The notes beneath the pieces are model-generated. The model did no database searches, had not been told where the DNA came from, and saw only the letters and a list, made by a program, of their open reading frames with translations. From positions 2,480,001 through 2,544,000 of the forward strand of contig CM066292.1 of the NCBI GenBank assembly GCA_033816765.1: a stretch of 64,000 nt of DNA. Direction: 5' to 3'. Positions 39,744 to 49,400 of the stretch are shown here, one piece after another; position 1 is the first letter of the stretch, and every line of letters begins with the position of its first letter. The position numbers and the translations under genes are program-made. The DNA comes from Nothopassalora personata (taxonomy: Eukaryota > Ascomycota > Dothideomycetes > Mycosphaerellales > Mycosphaerellaceae).

Positions 39744-42591
39744 TGGAAGTAACGCACCATCGAAGAATACTAACATCTCAGAGTTGAGTATTCCCAAGGA
39801 GTATCACAAGTGGTCGCGACTCTTTGAAGAGGAAAGAGGCAAAACCGCCTTACCTAAGCACCGCCCATGGGATCACAAGATCAACATTCAGCCAGGGAAA
39901 GAGCCTCCATGGGGACCCCTATATCAAATGTCTGAGAAAGAGCTACAGACCCTACGAGAATGGCTGAAGGAGAAGCTAGCCAAAGGATGGATAAGAAGAT
40001 CCACCTCAAGTGCAGGAACTCCATGCATGTTCGTTCCAAAAGCAAACGGGAAGTTACGACTCGTACAAGACTACAGGAAGTTAAACGAGATTACGATCAA
40101 GAACCGATACCCGCTACCTAACATCGAAGAAGCACAAGACAGATTAACCGGATCAGACTGGTACACGAAGATTGACCTACGAGATGCCTTCTATGCTATA
40201 CGAATGGCAGAAGGAGAAGAATGGAAAACCGCTTTCAGAACAAGATACGGACTTTACGAATTCTTAGTTATGCCAATGGGATTAACCAACGCACCCGCAT
40301 CCTGCCAGGACCTTGTCAACGAAACACTTAGAGACCTACTCGACGTATGCGTTATCGCCTACATGGACGACATACTAGTCTACACGAAAGGATCCCTACA
40401 GGAACACATAAGACAAGTCCAGGACGTCTTCGAACGACTCACGCAATCAGGATTCAAGACGGCACCCGAGAAATGCGAATTCCACAAGAAAGAAGTCAAA
40501 TTCTTAGGCTTCATTATTAGCACCACAGGGATAACGATCGACCCTGCGAAGACACAGTCAATTAGAGAGTGGCCAGAACCGAAAACAGTCAAGGACGTAC
40601 AATCATTCCTTGGACTAGCGAACTACAACCGGAAATTCATTAAGGACTACGCGAAAATAGCAGCACCAATGACGATGCTTACAAGAAAGGACGTCACCTG
40701 GAAATGGGGAAAAGAACAGATTGAAGCATTTAAGAAACTTAAGGAACAATGCGCTTCAGCCCCCACGCTTCGACTATTCGATGGTAGCAAGGAAGTCCAC
40801 ATCGAGACCGATGCGTCTGATATGGCAATAGGCGCATGTCTAACACAGACACACGATGGGCAGAGACACCCAGTAGCCTATTACTCCCGGAAAATGACCA
40901 CAGCGGAACAGAACTACGACATCCATGATAAAGAGCTTCTAGCCATTGTTGCTGCCATGCAACATTGGAGAGTATATGTCGAGGGCCCACCGAAGTTAAC
41001 GATTCTTTCTGACCACAAGAATCTTACGTACTTCACGACGACGAAAGAACTTACCCGAAGGCAAGCCCGCTGGTCGGAGCTGCTAGGACAGTATAAGTTC
41101 GAAATCAAATATACTCCAGGACGAGAGAATGGCCGCGCCGACGCGCTAAGCCGAAGAAGCGACTACATGGAAGAAAAAGAACCAGTGCAACATAAGATAT
41201 TAAAGACGAACCCCGACGGAAGTCTTAGTGCCAACACAAGAGAATTCAACAACATCGTACGGATATTAGGCGACAGGAACGAACAATTCCCTATATCGCA
41301 AGGAAAATACCAAGTACCTAAGGATCGAGAAGAAGAATGCATACGACAACATCACGACGGACCAACTTATGGACACCCTGGAACTTCAAAAACTATGGAC
41401 CTAATACAGCGCAGTTTCTCCTTTCCACAGATGAGACTTAAGGTGTCACGCTACATTAAACAATGCGTACACTGCCAACGAAACAAGGCTGCGAGACATG
41501 CAAAATACGGTCACCTACAGTTCAGGACACCACCGACGAAACCATGGGACGAAGTCACAATGGACTTTATTACGAAACTCCCACCGTCAAGAGATCAAGT
41601 TACGAAACAACCATACGACATGATACTAGTCATGGTTGATAGACTTACGAAATACGCACACTTCATTCCTGCATCAGAAACGTACAATGCAGAGCAGCTC
41701 GGATACCTCGTACTGGATAGACTTATCCGATACCACGGATTCCCTCAAGCGTTTATAACGGACAGAGACAAGCTATTCACATCAAACTACTGGAAGACGC
41801 TTATGGGAACGATCGGAATCAAACACAAGCTGTCAACAGCATATCATCCGGAGACAGACGGACAAACCGAAAGGATGAATCAAACGCTAGAACAATACCT
41901 ACGACACTACATCAACTATGCACAAGACAACTGGGTTTCATTACTGCCAATAGCGCAGATTGCACTAAACAACCACAAATCGGAGACAACTTCAACGACG
42001 CCATTTTATGCGAACTTTGGTAAAGATCCTAACCTATTCGGAATACCTGGATCCCATCCACAGGCCGAGAGAGCAATCGTGACGACGGATACTCTTAAGG
42101 AAGTGCACAAAGAAACACGCAAGGCGATCGAAGATGCACAACGAAAACTGTCTCAACAACGGCAGGACACGAGAAAAATGGCACCTCTGCTAAAAAAGGG
42201 GGATAAGGTCTATCTCCTCACAAAAAACTTGAGAACAAGAAGACAGACCAAGAAACTGGATCACGTCAAGGTCGGACCATTTTTAATCGACAAAGTCGTA
42301 GGACCAGTTAACTATCGACTACGACTACCACCTGACGCAAAAATCCACCCAGTCTTCCATATCTCTAAGCTGGAACCCGCAGACGCCAGAACACCTTGCC
42401 AAGAGAGCTTCCATTTCGAGCCGGAAGCAGAAAACGAATTTGAAGTCGAAAAAATCCTAGATAAAAAGGGTCAGCGATACCTTATCAAATGGAAGGGATA
42501 CGACGAATCAGAAAATACCTGGGAACCAAAAGAAAACCTACGAAACTGTCAGCAGAAGATTCGGGAGTATCAAAACGGACGACTGGAGTAG
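39655..42591 (+). CDS. Element C Pol (RT, RNase H, integrase, chromodomain)
   Basis: The open frame is 978 codons. Real coding begins after the G run at about 39715, so roughly the first 20 residues are a shadow of the protease. RT carries LVQDYRKLNEITIKNRYPLP and YMDDILVYT (about 40361). RNase H follows (ETDASD; HDKELLAIV). The integrase zinc finger (HHDGPTYGHPG, then CVHCQRN) and core (DFITKLPPS, FITDRDKLFTS, HPETDGQTERMNQTLEQYL) come next, and a chromodomain (FEVEKIL to NTWEPKENL, about 42436-42560) ends it. Fully open. The stop TAG (42589-42591) lies within the 3' acceptor arm region of the antisense tRNA-like module. Confidence 0.92.
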   Translation: MRRIEGQKNHLRPGQTLAWGPPGHEVTGSDGSNAPSKNTNISELSIPKEYHKWSRLFEEERGKTALPKHRPWDHKINIQPGKEPPWGPLYQMSEKELQTLREWLKEKLAKGWIRRSTSSAGTPCMFVPKANGKLRLVQDYRKLNEITIKNRYPLPNIEEAQDRLTGSDWYTKIDLRDAFYAIRMAEGEEWKTAFRTRYGLYEFLVMPMGLTNAPASCQDLVNETLRDLLDVCVIAYMDDILVYTKGSLQEHIRQVQDVFERLTQSGFKTAPEKCEFHKKEVKFLGFIISTTGITIDPAKTQSIREWPEPKTVKDVQSFLGLANYNRKFIKDYAKIAAPMTMLTRKDVTWKWGKEQIEAFKKLKEQCASAPTLRLFDGSKEVHIETDASDMAIGACLTQTHDGQRHPVAYYSRKMTTAEQNYDIHDKELLAIVAAMQHWRVYVEGPPKLTILSDHKNLTYFTTTKELTRRQARWSELLGQYKFEIKYTPGRENGRADALSRRSDYMEEKEPVQHKILKTNPDGSLSANTREFNNIVRILGDRNEQFPISQGKYQVPKDREEECIRQHHDGPTYGHPGTSKTMDLIQRSFSFPQMRLKVSRYIKQCVHCQRNKAARHAKYGHLQFRTPPTKPWDEVTMDFITKLPPSRDQVTKQPYDMILVMVDRLTKYAHFIPASETYNAEQLGYLVLDRLIRYHGFPQAFITDRDKLFTSNYWKTLMGTIGIKHKLSTAYHPETDGQTERMNQTLEQYLRHYINYAQDNWVSLLPIAQIALNNHKSETTSTTPFYANFGKDPNLFGIPGSHPQAERAIVTTDTLKEVHKETRKAIEDAQRKLSQQRQDTRKMAPLLKKGDKVYLLTKNLRTRRQTKKLDHVKVGPFLIDKVVGPVNYRLRLPPDAKIHPVFHISKLEPADARTPCQESFHFEPEAENEFEVEKILDKKGQRYLIKWKGYDESENTWEPKENLRNCQQKIREYQNGRLE

Positions 42592-42653
42592 GAATCGAAC
42601 CCACGACCTCAAGAGTGTAGACAGCTTGCGCTCTACCACTGAGCTACCCAGCC
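42581..42653 (-). tRNA. tRNA-like Pol III module overlapping the pol stop of element C
   Basis: On minus, acceptor GGCTGGG pairs with TCCAGTC (two wobbles), the D arm GCTCAGTGGTAGAGC is perfect, and the T arm GTGGG-TTCGATT-CCTAC pairs with one wobble. The A box (TAGCTCAGTGG) and B box (GGTTCGATTCC) fit the Pol III consensus. The anticodon stem is CAAG/CTTG with a loop of 9-11 nt instead of 7, so identity is unclear. GTC or CTA could be read in the loop. It sits in the antisense direction downstream of the Zn-cluster ORF and covers the last codons and stop of pol. The same module is in Gy1. It may be a Pol III promoter, an RNase P/Z processing site or a captured tRNA. Confidence 0.65.
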
Positions 42654-42693
42654 GATTGATAAGAACAGGGACACAACTTACAAATAAATACCC

Positions 42694-43257
42694 TTACGAA
42701 GGAGACGGCTGAGCCACCGACGGCACCGTCTCGCCAGAAGGAGAAAGCCAGAAGTCGTCCGGAAGACCTTCGACAGCACTCCAGGTCCAAGGAGACAAGG
42801 ACAGATTGGGAGCACTAGGATCCGCGTCTGCTACAGCGTACTCCTGCGCCCCTGGATCCTCGTCTAGCAACAACCGATCTTCCAACGAACGACCCTCCGC
42901 AACCTTCTGATCAACCGCATCCAATTGCTTACGAAGGCGCATTTCCTTTGCATGCGCTTCCATTAAGGCATCCTACCTTTCACCAAGAATCCTCTTCGCG
43001 GTATCCAGTTCCTGCAACAATTTCTTCCGCTGAAGCGATAAGCGCTTCCACTCGCCCTCGGTTACCCTCGCATTGCAACTCTTCAGATTCCGCTGCCAGC
43101 ACTCGGAACAGCGACCAGATGAGATGTGCACCTTGCACACACGGCCCTCCTTTTGACAAGAATCACACGGACGCATCGCGGTATCACCGTCACGAAAGAT
43201 CTGCTGGGCTTTCTTCTTGCGGCGAGCGGTAGATTTGGATTGGGAGGAAAAAGACAT
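42694..43257 (-). pseudogene. Element C antisense Zn2Cys6-like coiled-coil ORF, interrupted by one TAG
   Basis: Two open parts, 43257-42973 and 42963-42694, lie in the same frame around a single TAG (42973-42975); about 188 codons in all. The first part has a basic stretch (TARRKKKAQQ) and cysteines 31, 34, 41, 50, 53, 61: C-x2-C-x6-C-x8-C-x2-C-x7-C, the Zn2Cys6 spacing. The second part is the coiled coil (MEAHAKEMRLRKQLDAVDQK) and an acidic/aromatic tail. The coiled coil is nearly identical to NA-1. The TAG stands where a Gln codon would fit and equals one RIP-type change. Readthrough is conceivable but not shown. Confidence 0.78.
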
Positions 43258-43333
43258 CGTTGCGAGACACGAAAAGGAAGTACAAACATGACTTATGAAG
43301 CTCTGGGACAGAGCTAGGCTAAAAGGGGGATGG

Positions 43334-43742
43334 TGTTACGGTTCTGATCTGGGGCTGAAGGAAGCTAACCAATCAGACCTCCACAATTGGTGGGCGCTTC
43401 CGCCCGAGAAGTGCTCTCTCACCCGCAGGAATAAAACCAAGGAACCGAGAGAGCAACTGAAGTGATCTCCTTGATCTCGTTGATCTCGGTGATCTCGAGA
43501 GAGCATGGAGAGCATGGAGAGCACGGAGAGCAAACGCTCTATCTCCTTTGTATTTAGGAACGCTAGAAACCCTTATGGTTCTGATGCGTTCAACTCATGT
43601 TACTATCTCACTGATTGGAATACAACTCTTATTCCTATCATTCATCTTCGCTCAGCTTGCTTCAGCCTCTCCAAAGAATAATACCGCCACGTGACTTGAC
43701 TTATCTCTCTTTTGAGACTAGCCCTGGAACGAGACAATAACA
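43334..43742 (+). repeat. Element C 3' LTR
   Basis: 409 bp, identical by eye to the 5' LTR. TSD GACTT follows, and Gy2 integrase resumes. Confidence 0.95.
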
Positions 43743-43747
43743 GACTT

Positions 43748-43995
43748 CTACTTCGAGGCGCGTGTAAAGCGTAAGCTATCTACGGCCTTTTACCCTTAGA
43801 CTAACGGCTAAACTAAGAGGGCAAACTAAACCCTCGAACAATACCTTCGTTATTACTATAGTAATAATCAAACTGAGTACTCTAAGTGGCTTATAGTTGC
43901 TAAATTCGCAGCTAATAACAGCATCTACCTAACACTACGGATAAGTCCGTTCGAAATAGCGCACGGTTAGCGACCTAAGATTGCCCCTATACTAA
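43748..43995 (+). pseudogene. Gy2 integrase remnant, middle piece
   Basis: Continues the integrase core after element C (STAFYP, then a degenerate ANQTLEQYL-like region), RIPed, until ACTAA where D inserted. Confidence 0.8.
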
Positions 43996-44201
43996 TGTCA
44001 CGGCCGCTCCGCAAGTGAAGGATTTGGGATGAATCACGTGACCTCAGAGCACGTGACCAGGATGACTCAGCCCGGCCCGAAGCCGACCCGCGACACCTCG
44101 GCCCTTAAGTATAGGCCTCGACCTTAGAACCTACTTCTCTCTTTAGCTATCGACTTTGTTAATACTACACCCCTGCACTCTCGCACTGTAGCCTCGTGAC
44201 A
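43996..44201 (+). repeat. Element D 5' LTR
   Basis: 206 bp, TGTCACGGCC to CTCGTGACA. Two CACGTGAC motifs at 44035-44042 and 44050-44057, a TATA-like AAGTATA near 44107, and the self-primer 34 nt downstream. Confidence 0.94.
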
Positions 44202-44360
44202 CTTCGATAGCTCGCCAACAAGGACGCTGCCACATTCAGCGCCGCTCAGCTCAAAAATCGCGACATCGCGACTCCTCGAAATCCCCGACTCGCACTAGCG
44301 CAAAGATAGCGCAGTGCTCTCTCTTTCCCCGAGTCGCCAGAAAGGCGCACGTCGGCCAGC

Positions 44361-46433
44361 ATGGCCAGACTAAATCAACCTGGCGGCGGCGCCGATACTC
44401 AACGTGTCGAGCGCCGTTCGCGACTGACTCGAAACTCAGAACTCTTCACGCGATCCGATCAGCACACCCAGTCCGATGACTCCGTTGCGATAGATCCCTA
44501 CACCAAATACGCCGAACAGGAACGAGCGATTCTCGATGAACTTCCCGAGGATGAGGAGGAAGAGGCATCACAAATCCCAGACACATTCAACCTCGCAGCA
44601 TTGATACACGAGAGTGATGTTGATAGCCACATGAACGACGACGGCACGAAGGATACCTCACGAAAGGACTTTGCCGTTGATTGGACAGACACACAAGGTC
44701 GCTCGGGCACCTACCGCATCCCACTCGAACAGCTGCAGTCACTCGATGCGACCCAGCTTCACGAACACGTCAAGAGCCAACCACAAGCCATCTCGTACGC
44801 ACTTCGTAAGCTCGAGGCCGATCACCGCCAAGCCATCCTGGATGGGGCGGCGCTGTTCGATGCCAATGAGCTGAACAAGAAGAAGTTCGAGGAGGTCTTC
44901 ACAGAACTTCAGCACACTGCGAAATCTGAACACGAGTTGAGGCAGGAAGCCGACACCTGGTATAACAACACTAAGGCTGCTGAGAAAGAGGTCGACGCGC
45001 TTAAGGACAAAGTCAAGGAACTAGACTCTCTAGTTCCTGACGACACCGCACCTACCGCTACCGATATAGCAGGTCTTCAACAAACCATTCAGAAACTCAA
45101 GCAGGACCTTGAGGACGCCAAGCGCGGTCGTCCTGCTGAGAAGCCCAAGGAACGCTCCGCCCGTGAACTCTCTTTGTCTCGACGTCGCCGCGGCGACAAG
45201 CCTGCCGACAATCCTGAGAAGCCTACTGAGGAGGCTGAAAAGGAGTCTGCACCTAGCAAGGAGCGCAAGGAGCGCAGCAATCCTTACGACTCCGACTCAT
45301 CCGATTCATCTTCCTCCGACTCCGACTCCGACTCAGAATCCGACTACGACGCACGCCCTCAGCGCAAGAGCAAGAGCAAGGGCAAGAGCAAGAAGAAGGG
45401 TGAAGACGAGGACTTCGAAGTCATTCCCCTCGACTCAGTCGATGTCGTGCGTTACGATCCCACCATGACAGAAGACTTCAAGACAAATAGCCGTGTCGAC
45501 ATGCCTAAGCCCAAGTTCTCAGGAGAAAACTACGGCAAGGACTCACCAAGCCTGGATGAATGGACAATCCAGGTGGGTAACAAGTTCTCTGTATCCGTCT
45601 TCAAGGACGTTCCGTCCGCCTTGCGCTTCCTGCAGGAGTGCACCACTGGTCTAGCACAGCAGATGTTGCGAAACCACATCCCTCAGAAGATCGTCTTCGG
45701 CAGACAGACCACTAGCAAGCAGTTCACGTCTGTACGCAAAGCACTCAAATTCCTCAACAAGAACTTCGGCGACTACGACCCAGAAGGAACGGCTCGCAAC
45801 AACATGGACGCACTCAAGATGAACGACTCAGACAAGTTCTCCGTATTCTACGCGAAGTATCAGAAGGAGCGCGCGCGCCTACCACCTGCTACGAGCCGTA
45901 AGCAAGAGGCACAGGAACTCAAGAAGAAGCTTAGCTTCAAATACCGCAACCGCCTGGTAGGACTGCCAGAGTTTAAGACCGCCGAGAGTCTGGCGGCACA
46001 GTGCTACCGACTGGAGAGTGAGATGGCTCAGCTTGATATCGACCTGCCACGAAAGGTCAACGACAACAAGGACAACAAGAAGCCACCTGGCAAGCCCTCG
46101 GGCGCCGCACCAGGTGCAACTCCGCCAACTGTCGGCCAGGTGACACCGCCAGCAATCCCTGCTGATGTGAATGCACCACTCGGTCGCTCCCCACACACCA
46201 ACCAGGCGTTGCTTCCATGGAAGGACCGACCTGAGCAATACAAGAACCTCGCACCACTCACTCAGGATCAGCGTACCCAGATCATCGCGAGTGGTGGTTG
46301 CCTACGCTGCCGCGGCACCGGACACGCGTCTGGAGCTGCCGGCTGTCCACTCGACCCGTACGAGCGACCCAAGCGCAAAACTGCTAACAACGGCATGACT
46401 GCTGCTGCAGCACCACCGGCGGAAAACGCCTAG
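44361..46433 (+). CDS. Element D Gag polyprotein
   Basis: 690 residues from ATG 44361. Structural particle protein. A polar, acidic N-terminus; coiled coil about 150-260; Lys/Glu/Ser-rich low-complexity stretch (about 260-350, with DSDSSDSSSSDSD); capsid-like region about 370-560; Pro-rich linker; zinc knuckle CLRCRGTGHASGAAGC near 645 with C-x2-C-x4-H-x6-C, the same unusual spacing as E. Ends at TAG 46431-46433, inside the proposed frameshift stem. Frame intact. Confidence 0.9.
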   Translation: MARLNQPGGGADTQRVERRSRLTRNSELFTRSDQHTQSDDSVAIDPYTKYAEQERAILDELPEDEEEEASQIPDTFNLAALIHESDVDSHMNDDGTKDTSRKDFAVDWTDTQGRSGTYRIPLEQLQSLDATQLHEHVKSQPQAISYALRKLEADHRQAILDGAALFDANELNKKKFEEVFTELQHTAKSEHELRQEADTWYNNTKAAEKEVDALKDKVKELDSLVPDDTAPTATDIAGLQQTIQKLKQDLEDAKRGRPAEKPKERSARELSLSRRRRGDKPADNPEKPTEEAEKESAPSKERKERSNPYDSDSSDSSSSDSDSDSESDYDARPQRKSKSKGKSKKKGEDEDFEVIPLDSVDVVRYDPTMTEDFKTNSRVDMPKPKFSGENYGKDSPSLDEWTIQVGNKFSVSVFKDVPSALRFLQECTTGLAQQMLRNHIPQKIVFGRQTTSKQFTSVRKALKFLNKNFGDYDPEGTARNNMDALKMNDSDKFSVFYAKYQKERARLPPATSRKQEAQELKKKLSFKYRNRLVGLPEFKTAESLAAQCYRLESEMAQLDIDLPRKVNDNKDNKKPPGKPSGAAPGATPPTVGQVTPPAIPADVNAPLGRSPHTNQALLPWKDRPEQYKNLAPLTQDQRTQIIASGGCLRCRGTGHASGAAGCPLDPYERPKRKTANNGMTAAAAPPAENA

Positions 46434-46463
46434 GCCATCTTCTGAGCGCAACAGATGATGGTC
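46388..46463 (+). promoter_or_regulatory. Element D gag/pol -1 frameshift signal
   Basis: The pol frame (-1) is open from 46388. GGAAAAC (46421-46427) is phased G-GAA-AAC, less canonical than in C and E. Five bases on, GGCCATC (46433-46439) pairs with GATGGTC (46457-46463). The stem in E is GGCCACT/AGTGGTC at the same distance, so both arms changed together. Confidence 0.6.
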
Positions 46464-49400
46464 CGACACAGGAAGTGTCACATCAGCACGAACACCATCC
46501 CCCACACGAACATGAACATCACGAAATGAGAACAGTACAGGCATTTTCCTTGCAAGCCCGAACGAACACGCCCTCCTCCATAGAAGTAGATAAAGGACCC
46601 GAAGTCTCACATCACTTTGTGGTGGAGGGTAGGGCAAATGGAATACATGCATATACTTTTCTTGATGATGGTGCCAATTCTGAACTCGTGAACACTTCCT
46701 ACGCGCACAAACACAAATTTCCCTTGTATGATATCGAACCCTTCACACTGGGCCTGGGTGATGGCTCTCAAGCACCTACTATCATCACCAAAGCCACGAA
46801 TATCGAGTTGAACCTCCAAGGCCATATCGAAGTCGTCAAATGCTTGGTAACCGACACCTGCTACGACATCGTCCTTGGCCTTGGGTGGCATGCAAAGCAC
46901 AGCCCACACAAGGACTGGAAACGAAGCGTGCTCACCTTCAGCGACGACGGATGCCAAGGGCATTCACTTTACAAGAACGTCAACCTGCCAGTCGTGCTCC
47001 CTGCCTCCGAACCACCTCCGACGCCGGACCCCGACTACGACAGCCTTGAGCGGCCAGACATCAGTGACATATCGGCCTCCTCACCTGTCGAAGTCGGCGC
47101 CGAACGAGTCGAGCGCGGACGCAAGCACGACCCAGTTGACATTGAGCAAACCAGCCTCTACGAGTTGCAAAAGCTGTGCCGCACAAGAGGCGCGGAAGTG
47201 CACACCATGTGGGTCAACCCACGCGAAACGCACGCGTCGAAGAGCGCAGCAGATCCAGTCACCGCTCAGGCATTGGGTCTGCATGCTATGACAGCACGGA
47301 AAGTCATGGGCGGCAATGCCGCCTTTGCATGCGCTATGTATGTCGAAGACGACTACCGCAGGACGCTACGCCGCCGGCAGGAACACCAAGCGGAAGTCTA
47401 CGCCATGAGCGCAGCAGATTATGATGTCTTCATGGAGAAACTGCATCGCAAGGAGAAGGAGGCTGATATAACAAAGTTGCCAGCACACTATCAGCACAGA
47501 AAGGACCTCTTCTCCAAGAAAGAATCCAGCAAACTGCCTCCGCACAGGCCTGGCCTAGACCATGAGATCAAGCTGAAGAAGGACGCTAGGCCACCTTTCA
47601 AGAGGCCGTACCCTATCTCCAACAGGGAGTCTGAAGTGGTGAAAGCGTGGGTGGATGACCAGCTTGAGAAAGGCAACATCCAGCGCAGCAACTCACCAGC
47701 AGCGTCACCAGTCATCATCGTGAGGAAGCCAGGAGGCGGCCTGCGCGTGTGCATTGATTATCGCGCTCTGAACGCGATCACAGTCAAGTCCAGGTACCCC
47801 ATTCCACTCATCCAAGATACCCTCAATCGGATCAGTGGCAAGAAGTACTTCACAAAACTGGATGTCATCGCGGCGTTCAATCGACTACGCATCGCTGAAG
47901 GGGATGAATGGAAAACTGCCTTCACAACGCGATATGGCCAGTTTGAATGCTTAGTAATGCCGTTTGGACTCTGCAACGCCCCTGGGACCTTTCAGTCATA
48001 CATCAACGACGCCCTTCGAGAATACCTTGACGACTTTACCTCGGCGTACCTCGACGATGCCCTGATCTTCAGCGATACTCTGGAAGAACACATCGTGCAC
48101 GTGGACAAGGTGATGGCCAAGCTTCAGGCAGCTGGTCTCCAGCTCGATATCGACAAGTGCGAGTTCCACGTTCAGGAGACCAAATACCTCGGACTGGTCA
48201 TTGGAGCCGAGGGTATTAAGATGGACAAGGAGAAGATTGTAGCCATCCAAGAGTGGGAGACGCCACGCAACCCAACCGATATCCTGTCATTCCTAGGCTT
48301 CTGCAACTTCTACCGCAGGTTCATTCGCAACTATTCAGGCATCGCTTATCCCATGACACAGTTGACAAAGAAAGATGTGCCATGGCTGTGGGATGACACC
48401 TGCCAAACAGCCTTCGACTGCATGAAGCAGGCGTTTGCTGAAGAGGACATAGTGCTCGCTCACTTCGTGCCAGGACGCGAAACTAAGCTCGAAACTGATG
48501 CCTCAGATTTCGTCACTGCAGCAGTCCTGTCACAGAAGGGTGAGGATGGCGTATGGCGTCCTGTCGCATTCATGTCTAAGAAGATGTCACCCCAGGAGTG
48601 CAACTACGACATCTACGACAAGGAGCTCCTTGCCATTGTCAAAGCCTTTGAAGAATGGAAGCCTGAGCTAATTTCAGGGGACATCGACGGGGATAGCGAG
48701 GATACCGACTTCGAGAACCTCACTGATGAGAGTGGCAAGCCTATTCTCGTGTATTCAGATCACAAGAATCTCGAATGGTTCACAAGCACGAAAGTGCTCA
48801 ACCGCAGACAGGCCCGCTGGTCCGAGTTCTTGTCACAGTTCTACTTCAAGATCGTCTACATCCCTGGCAAGACCAACATCAAGCCTGACACGCTGACTCG
48901 TCGACCGCAAGATGTGCCTGCCAGCGATGAGGACCCGCGCCGACAACATCAAGAGCAAACCCTGCTGCCCGAGCACAGGTTTCTCAACATTTCACCTATG
49001 AAGATCCGCCCCGAAGGCAATGACCTTATGACAGAAATTCGCACTGCTTATGGTGCACCAGAAATGCAACAGGCCCTACGAGAGCTGGATGCCGGAGAAC
49101 CTTGTGGACTGCTACGTCGTCACCGTATGGACGACAGCGACGCAGTCGCTATAGGCGGCCTGATCTACATGAAGAATAGGTACGGCGGATACAACGTGTT
49201 CGTGCCTGATGCTCCGGATCTGCGCTTCGAGGTGTTCAAGGCCTATCACAGCACCCCTTCTGCAGGGCATCCAGGTCGAGCAAAGACCTTCGAACTGATT
49301 ACGCGCGATTTCATCTGGCCCGGCCTCTCGCAGTACGTCCGCAACAAGGTCTTTAAGTGCCACGAATGCCGCTCGTCCAAGCCTTCGCAGACCCAATACC

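Larger units (their letters stand above)
36727..43742 (+). mobile_element. C: young Ty3/gypsy chromodomain retrotransposon with antisense ORF and tRNA-like module
   Basis: Two 409-bp LTRs (36727-37135 and 43334-43742), identical by eye; TSD GACTT at 36722-36726 and 43743-43747. The order is gag, protease, RT-RNase H-integrase-chromodomain, tRNA-like module (minus), Zn2Cys6-like ORF (minus), purine tract AAAAGGGGGATGG, LTR. The self-primer site TTGAACGC (37138-37145) pairs with GCGTTCAA (36979-36986) of the LTR. No RIP overall. Two lesions: an extra G at 39710-39714 that puts protease and RT in different frames, and one in-frame TAG in the antisense ORF. It is the clean relative of Gy1. Confidence 0.94.
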
